Source of the DNA: Elysia crispata
Lineage: Eukaryota; Mollusca; Gastropoda; Plakobranchidae
Assembly: GCA_033675545.1 (NCBI GenBank)
Contig: JAWDGP010000505.1
Span: 26,001-90,000 of the forward strand
DNA length: 64,000 nucleotides
Direction of reading: 5' to 3'
Part shown: piece by piece, positions 22,483 through 32,832 of the stretch
Layout of the letters: each line of letters opens with the position of its first letter
How positions within the stretch are numbered: position 1 is the first letter of the stretch
Translations under genes and position numbers: made by a program
Notes under the pieces: generated by a model
What the model was told of the DNA's origin: nothing
The model's input: the letters and a program-made list of their open reading frames with translations, nothing else
Databases searched by the model: none

Positions 22483-23472
22483 CGTTAACACGGTGGCTCG
22501 GCTCAGCACTGAATAAGAGAGATTGTTTCGGGTGGCGCAATGTGGTCTGGTTGCAAGGGGAGGGGGGTGGGGAGGGGATTGGGGAAGGGAGTAGTGCCGC
22601 AGCCATAGCATTCTAGAGGTAGTGCCTTTGATACTCTAGAAGGGTAGGAGTACGGACAGTGCCTTATCAAGTCGAGGGAAACGTTTGCTAAAAGTCAACT
22701 CTTAGGGCAGTGCTACTTTGTATTATTTTATAATGAACTCAGGCCAAAGTTTTGCATTGGTTCCGAGGCGTTGATTTTATCCAGCCTTCACTCTAGCTAA
22801 CTAGATCTAGAGGCCACAGGCGGCCAGTGGAAGTTTTCAAGCTTTGTAGGCCTACATAAACAGGGCTGGAAATAAGGTTGATTGGCAGTGCTAGCTTGCC
22901 AGCTTCATTGAAGAGGACTCTTATTGTTATCCATGTGATTTTCTTTCTCTCTTTCAAATAATACCTCCAGCTCCCCCCCCCCCAAAAAAAAAAATCAAAC
23001 CTTTCTCACACTCGCATTCCTTCCACTCTCTTTCTGATTTTCCTAAACCCTCTATAAGTTAAAGGAAATACATATTTCCATATTTTTTTTAAATGGTGTA
23101 TTACTTGAAGGCTGGGTGAGCGAATCAGTGGGGAAAAAAAGGGGTGGGAAGGGGAGAAAGAGAAGCAGGAGGGCTAGGAAGGGGGAGAAGGCATTAAGTC
23201 ACTGCTATGATTTTTTCAAAAATTCTGTTTCAATAGCTTTTCATCCTGCTAGTCCTAAGTGGTTTGGGTGGAGCTTGTGACCCACATTGTCACATTATTT
23301 GTCATTATTTAAAGTTTTTGTTTCAACATGGTGCTGCTAAATGTAAGCAGGTAGAATTATTTGTCAGTCTAAGTGATGCTGGTTTGTTTTCTGATTGATA
23401 ACTAAACGCTTTTCAACGTTCCTTTACATCGCGTTTCTTTTTTCTTTTTTTTTTTTTTTAAGTTAAACTCTT
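22483..23472. other. Non-coding stretch, nothing recognised
   Basis: Mixed-composition DNA with G-rich patches and homopolymers; no gene supported. Confidence 0.45.
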
Positions 23473-23560
23473 TCGTGTAGCGGCATGAAAATAAAGGCAG
23501 GAAAATTCAGGCATGAAAACAAAGGCAGGAAAATTAAGGCATGAAAATAAAGGCGAGATT
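23473..23560. repeat. 28-bp tandem repeat, 3 copies
   Basis: Unit GGCATGAAAATAAAGGCAGG then AAAATTCA, three copies, the last truncated. Confidence 0.85.
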
Positions 23561-23597
23561 TGTGTCTGAGTTCTGAGCATCCTCAGTCTTTGGAATC

Positions 23598-23764
23598 TCA
23601 AATTTGCGGCGATGTTTTCCTCTCAGTCAAGTCAATCTTTGCTGTTTCCATCAGTTCTGGTGTGGTATTCATGGACTGTGACAACTTTGGGAGGGTTCCA
23701 TGGATGTTAACAAGGGTGAAGGTAGGATCTCTCGGAATTTTCACAGCAGGTGAAGTCTGCAAGA
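23598..23764 (-). CDS. Candidate exon of an unrecognised gene
   Basis: On the minus strand a pyrimidine-rich tract ending GTTCTTCAG is followed by an open block reading SCRLHLL-like or, in the longer frame, TSPAVKIPRDPTFTLVNI then HGTLPKLSQSMNTTPEL and on to a stop at 23,598. The acceptor is good and composition is balanced, unlike the repeat-derived frames nearby. No family is recognised and no donor or neighbouring exon could be placed; it could be a 3'-terminal exon or chance. Confidence 0.2.
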
Positions 23765-23999
23765 CTGAAGAACATTGTAGCAAAAATGTAAATTTAAAAA
23801 AAAAATTGTTTCCAGGCTGTATCCATACCGTTGATTTGAACAAATAATGTTCAACCATTTCTCCCCACCATGTGGTTTTCCTCTCTATGTGAATGAAACT
23901 AGTAAATCGAACATAAAGCCAACATTAAGATACAATTACTGAGTTTCAGGCCTGAAAAAAAGCGTGGAAGGTAGAAGACTCGATTTACATAATCATGGA

Positions 24000-24115
24000 A
24001 GGTCATGGTTGGATCCCTGGCTGAATCATCTGGTCTGGTCTCACCTTATCAGCCCTATTTGTGGCTAGACGCAAGGCAACGTCTTTGGGTAAGATTCTTC
24101 TGAAAAACCGAGGAA
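24000..24115 (+). repeat. Possible tRNA-derived SINE fragment
   Basis: GGTTGGATCCCTGGC at about 24,008 resembles a B-box and is followed by a conserved-looking GC-balanced stretch including GTGGCTAGACGCAAGGCAAC. No clear A-box or poly(A) tail was found, so this is only a suspicion. Confidence 0.2.
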
Positions 24116-25000
24116 TTTAAATTTAAGGAAAGAACGTGTTAACCTTGTTTCTAGCTTAGAGGTAATTTTCGAGGTTGAACACAAGAGTATAATGAAGGTG
24201 CTTTCATGCAGATATGAATAAATTGATTATTTCAGTTTTACGTGTTGAATTCTTTTCCTGGTTTCATTCTCACTTCTCGACAGAATATCATGTCACAGCA
24301 GTGGCTTTGTGGTAAGTTTACACTTAATGCACTAGGTCTCCGCTTTGTTGTGTTTCTTCGGTCGTCAGGTAGTGAGGGGATTTTTGGTGTTTAATCCGTA
24401 TTCCCTGTTATAATGGAGGGATACAAGGTATGATGATTTTGTGTTCAAGAAGCTTGATTAAGCTATTATACTGTGACACCGGTTTATTAATGTTGAATAA
24501 TTTCTGTACTTTTGGTAGTCTACATACTTCTTACCTCAAACATCTGACACTGAACATCTCTTTGTCAACCTATAATCTAAGTCAGTTCCTTCTTTTTTTT
24601 TCTGATTTTTTTTTCAGTTGCATAGTAAAATTTGATTGGGAAATTCACATATTTTGACGGCATTTTTACTAATTTTTAATTTTCCAAGAATCCTTAAAAC
24701 ATTCATAAAACTGCACTGATTTTCAACTAAAATTTAATGAATATTGATCATTATTCTCCAAATTCAAAAACGTGTCGTAAATTGAGTTTCCGTGAAATTA
24801 GTGTCATTGATTTTCGGAATGTGAGGCCCAACTGTTAAAAAATGCTATATCTAGTGGCAAATTAAATTAATATAGTTATAAAATGTTGAAATCGAAAAAC
24901 TCAACATTGCTTGAAATATTTCGCAATTTACTTTGTAACGCAATTGACATTACAGCCTTCCTTCTGTTGAGTCTGTATGTGTTTTTTTATATCCCAAACT
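24116..25000. other. Non-coding stretch, nothing recognised
   Basis: AT-rich unique DNA; the 75-codon frame at 24,430-24,657 has no domain. Confidence 0.45.
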
Positions 25001-25299
25001 TGTAACATGGGTTCTACACGTTACTCTTTTACACTTGAATTTATTCTTTAATAATCGCTTTAAACCTTTATCAACATCCGTGTCGATGATCCTCTTATAA
25101 TGATATGTTGGCGATAGTTTATTGACGGAAAATATTGAGCAAATGTTAATATTGCCAAAGACAGAAATGTAAACCATCACAACAGTTTTTATGTTCAGCT
25201 CTGTAATTTCCAATGGAGGCTTATCATTTCAGCTCTTGAGTACCTGACAAGGGCTTGAATTTGAAATCTAGGGGAGGCAAATCTGTTCAGCTCTGCATT

Positions 25300-26085
25300 G
25301 CTCAACAGTGGCCCAGAACAGAACTCCATTGTGTCACTATATGTTATACACATCACCACCTCAACAGTGGCCCAGAACAGAACTCCATTGTGTCACTATA
25401 TGTTATACACATCACCACTTCAGTTCTACTCTCCTGGACAGTGGCCCAGAACAGAACTCCATTGTGTCACTGTATGTTATACACATCATCACTTCAGTTC
25501 TACTCTCCTGGACAGTGGCCCAGAACAGATCTCCATTGTGTCACTATATGTTATACACATCACCACTTCAGTTCTACTCTCCTGGACAGTGGCCCAGAAC
25601 AGATCTCCATTGTGTCACTATATGTTATACACATCATCACTTCAGTTCTACTCTCCTGGACAGTGGCCCAGAACAGATCTCCATTGTGTCACTATATGTT
25701 ATACACATCACCACTTCAGTTCTACTACTCTCCTGGACAGTGGCCCAGAACAGATCTCCATTGTGTCACTATATGTTATACACATCACCACTTCAGTTCT
25801 ACTCTCCTGGACAGTGGCCCAGAACAGAACTCCATTCTGTCACTATATGTTATGCACATCACCACTTCAATAGTTGCTCAGAACAGATCTCCATTGTGTC
25901 ACTATATGTTATACACATCACCACTTCAACAGTTGCTCAGAACAGAACTCCATTGTGTCACTATATGTTATACACATCACCACTTCAGTTCTACCCTCCT
26001 GGACAGTGGCCCAGAACAGAACTCCATTGTGTCACTATATGTTATACACATCATCACTTCAGTTCTACTCTCCTGGACGCAGCCT
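25300..26085. repeat. 74-bp minisatellite (with ~56-bp variants), about 12 copies
   Basis: Unit CTCCTGGACAGTGGCCCAGA, ACAGATCTCCATTGTGTCAC, TATATGTTATACACATCACC, ACTTCAGTTCTACT. Shorter copies lack the CTCCTGGAC part. The 74-bp length is not a multiple of three and the + strand of the unit has no stop in any frame, so three overlapping frames of 190-277 codons arise with the same peptide repeat. They are artefacts. Diverged direct repeats flank the array. Confidence 0.96.
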
Positions 26086-27690
26086 TAGCGTTTGATATAA
26101 AATAAGGCCTTAGATCTCTGTGTTGTGGACGGACAAAATCAAACAATTTCCTAAGAGGTTGAATTGTTTCCATCAGCCACGATCAATGGAGTCTCAGACT
26201 GCCATGCTGTTGAAAAATAAATACACGTATAAAATACTCTGTAGGAAAAAATTGAAGCCAATGAGGCATCTGTTAAAAACGTTTTGATGCAAAGAACATC
26301 CCAACCTTCTATCTTGTGTCGGTGTGTGATTTTTTCCCCTCGATATAACAATTTTTATCATTGATTCTAGACATTGCTGTTTTATATTTGTATTTGCCTC
26401 TTTTATAATTGCATAAAATCTTTTATCCATGACCGTGTCCATTCAATATCCATCTGTACTGATGTATAAACGGTAGTTTATAGAGGGAAGATATTGTGTG
26501 CGAGTGTTAATGTTGCCAAGAAGAGAAATCTTAACCATCACATCTGAAATTAAATCAATTTGAGCTGATACTTTTTCTTATGTCTCTAATTTATAGTCTT
26601 CATATTATCAGTTACTTTAATTTATACTCTAGCTATAAACCAAACTGAGAAAATTTGATATTTCATGAAAGCATTTTTTAGTCGATGGAGGGAAAAGGAA
26701 AAGATTTGGGGAAGGAGAGGTGAGGGATAGTAATCTCCTGAACGACAGTAGACAGTGATATAAAGAAGTATTCATTTCACTGATTTAGTTCCAAGCTGTT
26801 GTCTCCATAGTTTGTTTCCATAATTTTTAAAGACATAGTTAAACTCAATGACTGTTTTTACACCAGATTCATTAAAAAGCTGCGTCACATTCTTCTTCAA
26901 CCTAGAATTTCCAGTGTAAGATCGAAAAAAACCATTACACCCGTGTCATGGTGTTGTATTGTTTATAACTTCCTTTTGATATTGTTAGTGTCCACAGAGA
27001 CAACTGCCTGTTCGAGGCTGTCGATACATGGGTTTAGCGTCCCATCTCCCTCACTTCTGTCCTGCCTGACTAGGGCTTTTCTTGATATGCAAAAAAATAA
27101 AAGCCTGCGTTCACCATGGTGTGTTTGGGATACATGAAACAACAAACAAATAAGAAATAAATTTTAATTCTAAATGCTTTGCTTAGTGTTTCATCTCATT
27201 TTTTACATCTGGTTTCGAATAATGTCTTCTTTTAATTTGTAATTATTGTTTAATAATTATTATGCTTGAATATCCTATGAGCAAAAGCAACAAAATAAAA
27301 AATTAAAAGGGGTGAAAAAAGAAAGTTCCTCAAACTGTAACCCACCACAGACACAGAGTTAGCCCTTCAAGTATGTAACATTCCTCTGCGTCTAAGCTTA
27401 AATTAAATGTTTTGTTGAATTCAGCTGCTTTCTTTTATTGATACAACTTTTCTCAAAGCAGTTTACTGATGACATTAGATAGTCTTTGTAATTCATGTTC
27501 AATAGATGTAAATGTTGAACACAGAATGTTTAATTAAAAATTTAAGTTTCGCCAAAAGACTCGAATTGTTTTACCATTAATGTATAACTATTGCGATCAT
27601 TAAAATATCTGATGATAAAACTAGGGTACCATAACCTTGTAAGTCCAATAGTTTTGTTTTTGTTTGTTAATGCACAAGATCAAGTCCTTA
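26086..27690. other. Non-coding stretch, nothing recognised
   Basis: AT-rich unique DNA apart from a diverged duplicate of 25,005-25,210 at about 26,370-26,560. No gene supported. Confidence 0.45.
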
Positions 27691-27727
27691 TGGCACAACA
27701 AAAACACTGGACATCAAGTTGTTTTGG

Positions 27728-28252
27728 AGGAGAAAGCGGAGATAGAAATCATAGTTCCGGTAAATACACACACACACACACACACACTCTCTCTCTGTCT
27801 TTCTCCTTTATATCTCTCCTCTCTCTCTTCACCTTCTGTCTTTCCCTCTCCTCTCTCGCCTCACCCTCTTCCTCCAACTATCTCTTTTTCGCTCTTTCAC
27901 TCTATCTTTCTTCCTTTCTTTCCCCTCTCTTTTTTTCTTCCTTGATAGCGGAGAAAGAAATCATAGTTCCGGTGAACACACATATATACTCTCTCTCTCT
28001 CCTCTCCTCTCTCTTTCTACCTTTTTCTCTCTCTATACTCTCCTCTCTCTCTCCCTCTCTCTTTTTCTGTTTCCTCTCTTTCTCCTTCTCTGTATTCCTC
28101 TCCCTTTCTCTCTCTTTCTCCCACTCTCTCTTTTTATATTTCTTTTTCTCTCTCTGCCTCTCAGTCTATCTCCTCTCTTTCTCTCCTCTGTCTCTCTCTC
28201 TCTTTATCTCCCTATTTCTCTCTATTTCTTCCCCATCTCTCTTTCCTCTCTA

Positions 28253-28324
<72 letters not shown>

Positions 28325-28404
28325 CTCACTTTCCTCTCTTTCTTCCTCTTTGCCTTTCTCTCACTTTCTCTCTTATCTCTTTATCCGCATTTTCTCCTTC
28401 TCTG

Positions 28405-28478
<74 letters not shown>

Positions 28479-28490
28479 AGCGTGTCTCTG
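27728..28490. repeat. CT-rich microsatellite zone with a duplicated lead-in
   Basis: AGAAATCATAGTTCCGGT followed by a CA/TA run and then CT-rich DNA occurs twice (about 27,743 and 27,956), so the zone began as a duplicated microsatellite. Long pure (CT)n runs lie at about 28,262-28,320 and 28,408-28,478. The Ser/Leu frame of 308 codons is an artefact. Confidence 0.95.
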
Positions 28491-28806
28491 CCCCAAGTGA
28501 AAGTACGTAGAAATTGACATGAAGTTCAGTTTATATGTGATATCGTCCTTTTTCTGTAAAATTTCGCCAATACCTCGAAGCTTTTGCAAAACAATATTAC
28601 TACATGAGGACATTTAAAAAATTAGAAAAATTCAGCCAGCCACCCGTGACTCTATCAGTACGAGCACAGTGGGCTCAATGTGTACCACGCGCGCTAGAAA
28701 GAATTGGTGATATTAAAGAGGATGGTCATAGAGGAAACCCGCTCGTCGCTGTGTGCCTCTTTAGCTCTTAACAATACCGCTAACAATTATGATGATAAAG
28801 AGGGAG

Positions 28807-29020
28807 AGGAAGAAGAAGAAGAAGAAGAAGAAGAAGAAGAAGAAGAAGAAGAAGAAGAAGAAGAAGAAGAAGAAGAAGAAGAAGAAGAAGAAGAAGAAGG
28901 AAAGAAAAAGAAGAAGAAGAAGAAGAAGAAGAAGAAGAAGAAGAAGAAGAAGAAGAAGAAGAAGAAGAAGAAGAAGAAGAAGAAGAAGAAGAAGAAGAAG
29001 AAGAAGGAAAAGGAGGAGGA
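28807..29020. repeat. (GAA)n tract, ~210 bp
   Basis: Nearly pure GAA/AAG, purine-only on the + strand, giving poly-Glu, poly-Lys and poly-Arg frames in turn. Confidence 0.98.
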
Positions 29021-29890
29021 GGAGCGGGAATATGGGAAAAGATGCAAGGGGGGAGGGAAGGAGAGGTGCTAGCTGCAGCGCTCATAATATTAGAATTTCA
29101 GTGGGAAGCTCATTCTCTTCTAAATGCCTGTCTCAGTTACCCGGAAGGACTTACATCTTGGTTAAGAATATTAACCAATGAAAAGGTGACGATTTTTCCT
29201 CTTTGATCTAATTGTAAGAGATACAGAGATCTTTGCTGATTGTGTTTGATCTGCACAGATGTCTTGGCCAACAAGATCACCTTAGTGAGCTCCATGAGAA
29301 AAAAGATAAATAAATAGGCGTATCTAACCGCGTGAGTTTCAATCTGGAAAAGAGCCGAATAAAGGCAAAGCCATTTCGGCTTTCAGGGAAAAAAAATAGT
29401 TTTTATTGTGTATTTCAGCGATTGAATCGAAGAAATGTATTCATGCTTGCTTTAAAGCATCCTACAAGGAATATTGAGGTCCGTCCCATTGCCTGAAATT
29501 TTTTATCAGACTCACGAACCGCCGTCCATATAATTATATTTATCTGAGCTAGCATAGGTCTGAACCTAACGTTTTATTGAAAAAACATCGTCAATTGAGT
29601 TTGTTCTGTCGTTATGTGTGCAATTCAATTGTTGCACGACTGCTGAAGCAGATCAAGCACAATTCTCATTGGTCTAATGCTTTCATCTTAACCAGTCGGA
29701 CAGTTATACATCTTAGATTCAATGTCCTGTCCTGAACCCCGGAATACACTAGTTTCAGTAAAGCATATTTTTTTTCTTTCTGTGATATGTAGAGCTTAGC
29801 CAAAGTGTTCTATAATCAGAGATTTTAGATCCTGATATTGGGGCAATCTTTTGCTATTTTTGGCAGGCAAAGCGTCACGTAAGTTTACAA
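29021..29890. other. Non-coding stretch, nothing recognised
   Basis: Unique DNA with no supported gene or RNA. Confidence 0.45.
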
Positions 29891-29899
29891 AAATCTATA

Positions 29900-30287
29900 A
29901 TTCCTAAATACCCAGTGTGAACGCAAGCTCACAAAAATCAACAATTCCTTAAGTATCCAGTAGTCGCGAATGTTCAGAAAAATCAACAATTCCTTAAGTA
30001 TCCAGTAGTCGCGTACGTTCAGAAAAATCAACAATTCCTTAAGTATCCAGTAGTCGCGTATGTTCAGAAAAATCAACAATTCCTTAAGTATCCAGTAGTC
30101 GCGTATGTTCAGAAAAATCAACAATTCCTTAAGTATCCAGTAGTCGCGTATGTTCAGAAAAATCAACAATTCCTTAAGTATCCAGTAGTCGCGTATGTTC
30201 AGAAAAATCAACAATTCCTTAAGTGTCCAGTAGTCGCGTACGTTCAGAAAAATCAACAATTCCTTAAGTATCCAGTGGATGAGGAAG
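29900..30287. repeat. 45-bp minisatellite, about 8 copies
   Basis: Unit GTATCCAGTAGTCGCGTATG, TTCAGAAAAATCAACAATTC, CTTAA with exact 45-bp spacing and near identity. As 45 is a multiple of three, the minus strand keeps a 15-residue repeat (ELLIFLNIRDYWILK) over 124 codons. The repeat is hydrophobic and no gene context is seen. Confidence 0.96.
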
Positions 30288-31770
30288 GCAGGTGCGACAA
30301 TATTTTAATGCTGGATTGCCAGACACTCGTATTATCAAGTGATTTCGATTGCGTCTCACAGACAGAATAACTTTGCTTTATTTATTTATTTATAGCGTCT
30401 TCTTTCCTGACTTAAGGATGGTGGATGTGAGGTAATGCTACATCTGAGGCCAAAATTGTACATACGCTAATTCATTCAGGATCAATTATATTGTTGCCGA
30501 TAGCTTAGGAGTATAAAATCCTCCTTGTATACTTAACCTGAGGTCACCAGTAATAGTGGACTGGCTTTCAGGGAATAATCAATCAATCAAACCCAATGGC
30601 TGAGGCTGGTGGGGAATCAGTGAACTATACCAATCCGCAAAGACAGAATCTAAATGTTCTTTAGACTGTTTGATATCCCCTTCGTGTTCGGAGTGATATA
30701 TTTATATAGATATAAACTAGCCAGTTTAAATTATTTATTTTAAAATTTATCACGACTATATTTTTAGCTCAGCACAAAATTAATGCATAATCATAGGCTT
30801 ACGATTGTCAAACCACAGGTGATTCATTTTATGTTGTTTGAACATTAATTGAAAATATTAATCATTGGTGTTGTCTTTCTCACATGCATAGATTTAATTA
30901 CAATTACATGATGTACTGGTAGGAAATTTAGGTCTTGGAATAAAGGGCGTCTTAACATACTGCCAAGGATAAATCACAGGATAATATTTTAAAATTTGAT
31001 AAGGAAAAGCAGTTTCTTCTAGAAATTGGTTCCTTCTACTCTTTTAGATCGAAGGTACAAGTGTACAAGGCTTAGATTACGCTCAAAGGGAAATAACAAT
31101 AATAAGTTAAGATTTACTTTAACGAAATATGCTGCACATAATTGAATATCAATATCAGAAAAGAAATTGAGGCACTAAATATTTTTTAACTGTTACGTTG
31201 AAACGAAAAATGACATTAATTATAAATCTTATCTTTAACAAGCCAGGTATATTTCATGGCTTGTGAAATGTATACATTCAAAGGGATGTTGCTGTAATAA
31301 GACAGAAAGAACCTAAGAGATGAAAATTAAGAGACATAAGTTTACTTCTGATTCAACTTTTCAATTTGAGCCCAACCCCACCAAATCAAAAAAAAAAAAA
31401 AAAGAAAAGAAAAGAAGGAAAGAAAAAAATACCTACGTTTTCAAGGTTATTACTATGAAGGGATTAAATTAAAAGAAATTGAATATAAAATTACAGGTCC
31501 TACTCCAAGTGTATGTACCAGTATTTTTATACTTTTCAATAAAATGGTGAAAGTCGAGTCATTTTTTTAAAAAGAGTGTGTCATAAAGACATTTGATTCA
31601 TAACATGTGATCTTTATGTTGAAAAGATGAAAAAAATCTATTTTATCCATCGTGCAGATAATGAATTTTGGTATAAATGTTCACCACTGATAGTGATGGG
31701 TATGTTTTATTCAATTGTCATATCCATTATTTTATTGTACAACATATGAACATGATTGGAATGATGGTGT
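30288..31770. other. AT-rich non-coding DNA with a partial dispersed repeat
   Basis: Contains a degraded match to the dispersed repeat described at 38,555-39,790 (about 30,925-31,110, for example GGATAATATTTTAAAATTTG). No gene supported. Confidence 0.45.
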
Positions 31771-31827
31771 AATATTATCATGGACATTTGTAAAATTGCA
31801 TAAACTTTTAGTGTAGGTTCAGGAAAC

Positions 31828-32772
31828 TTCCATGAATTCTATAAATAGAAATGTTTCAGGTGCCTTTCAGACAGGCTCGGGCAGAATGCTTTTGTTATGG
31901 TCAAAGGGAAATAACTAGATAATTTTTTTAAAGATGATAAGAAAACGCAGTTTTATCCCTTCTTTACGAATTTTTTTTTAATTGCAAGGGAAACAACTCC
32001 TGTTACCTAAAAGTATAACACAAATAACGCAGTCAGTTCCCTTTGACCAACTTTGAAGTTAAACCTATTCTTTTCAGTCTTGAATGCTCTAGGCCTAGAA
32101 TTGAAGAATTATTGTTACACATTTTTATCACACAACATTATATAACGATTGTTATAATGTACAGCTAGGCGATCTGGATTGTTCAGTTGAAGTATTAAAT
32201 TTAATATAAGATTATCATTTCTTTTTTTTTTTAATAAGCCTAGATCTAGATCTAGATTTAACTAGATTTTGATCTAGGAAAAAGACAAGCCGTAAAATCT
32301 TATTTGATGTGATCTAGAAAGAAAGCAATAAAAATTACTAATAATATATTTTATTAGGACTATTCAACTATCTAGATTCTAGAACAACACCTCAATTTAT
32401 CATAAAAAAAAATAGTAATGGGGCACTCCCCTTGAAGTCTTAAAGTATATATAAGAATTAATTTTAACTTTTTGTTTTCCAATACTGATAATGTATTAAT
32501 TTTAAAGTTTATTTATTTTCCATAAGTATTTAAGTTGAAGATTTAATTGATAAAATTGTCTACATTTAGAGTAGAAAAAATATTTTTATCATATTTAAGA
32601 AAATGAAAAGTACTTTGAAAACATTATTTTTTATGTATATATGACAATAACTCTTGGAATTCATTTTCTTAAAGTTATTTCCCTTACAACTAATGAGGTT
32701 ATACATAACGTCCCTTATTTTCCATTTTTTTATGGTCTGTAATGGAAAGACCTTCAGTTAATTTAGAGAGGA
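31828..32772 (+). repeat. Dispersed repeat R1, copy 1 (3'-truncated)
   Basis: Shares most of its length with 36,669-37,640: CTTCCATGAA, CAGACAGGCTCGG, GTCAAAGGGAAATAACTA, CAGTTCCCTTTGACCAACTT, the CTAGATCTAGATC tract and GTAATGGAAAGACCTTCA occur in the same order. It ends before the poly(A)-tailed 3' part seen in copies 2 and 3. Near-identical ~62-bp segments lie just outside both ends (31,771 and 32,773). No open frame; family unknown. Confidence 0.8.
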
Positions 32773-32832
32773 GTAATATTTTCATGGACATTTATAAAAT
32801 TGCATAAACTTTTAGTTTAGGCTCAGGAAACT

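Noticed and set aside
22303-22611. Pro/Thr-rich minus frame with DPLDATT repeats, as a mucin-like gene
   Set aside because: Confined to a 21-bp minisatellite with no signal peptide or splice sites.
25255-26105. Three overlapping + frames of 191-277 codons with a repeated peptide
   Set aside because: They are the three frames of one stop-free 74-bp minisatellite; the same peptide repeat appears in each.
27591-28613. 308-codon Ser/Leu frame and Arg-Glu minus frame
   Set aside because: CT/GA microsatellite translation.
28704-29181. Poly-Glu/Lys/Arg frames resembling acidic or basic nuclear proteins
   Set aside because: GAA microsatellite; charge type merely follows the frame.
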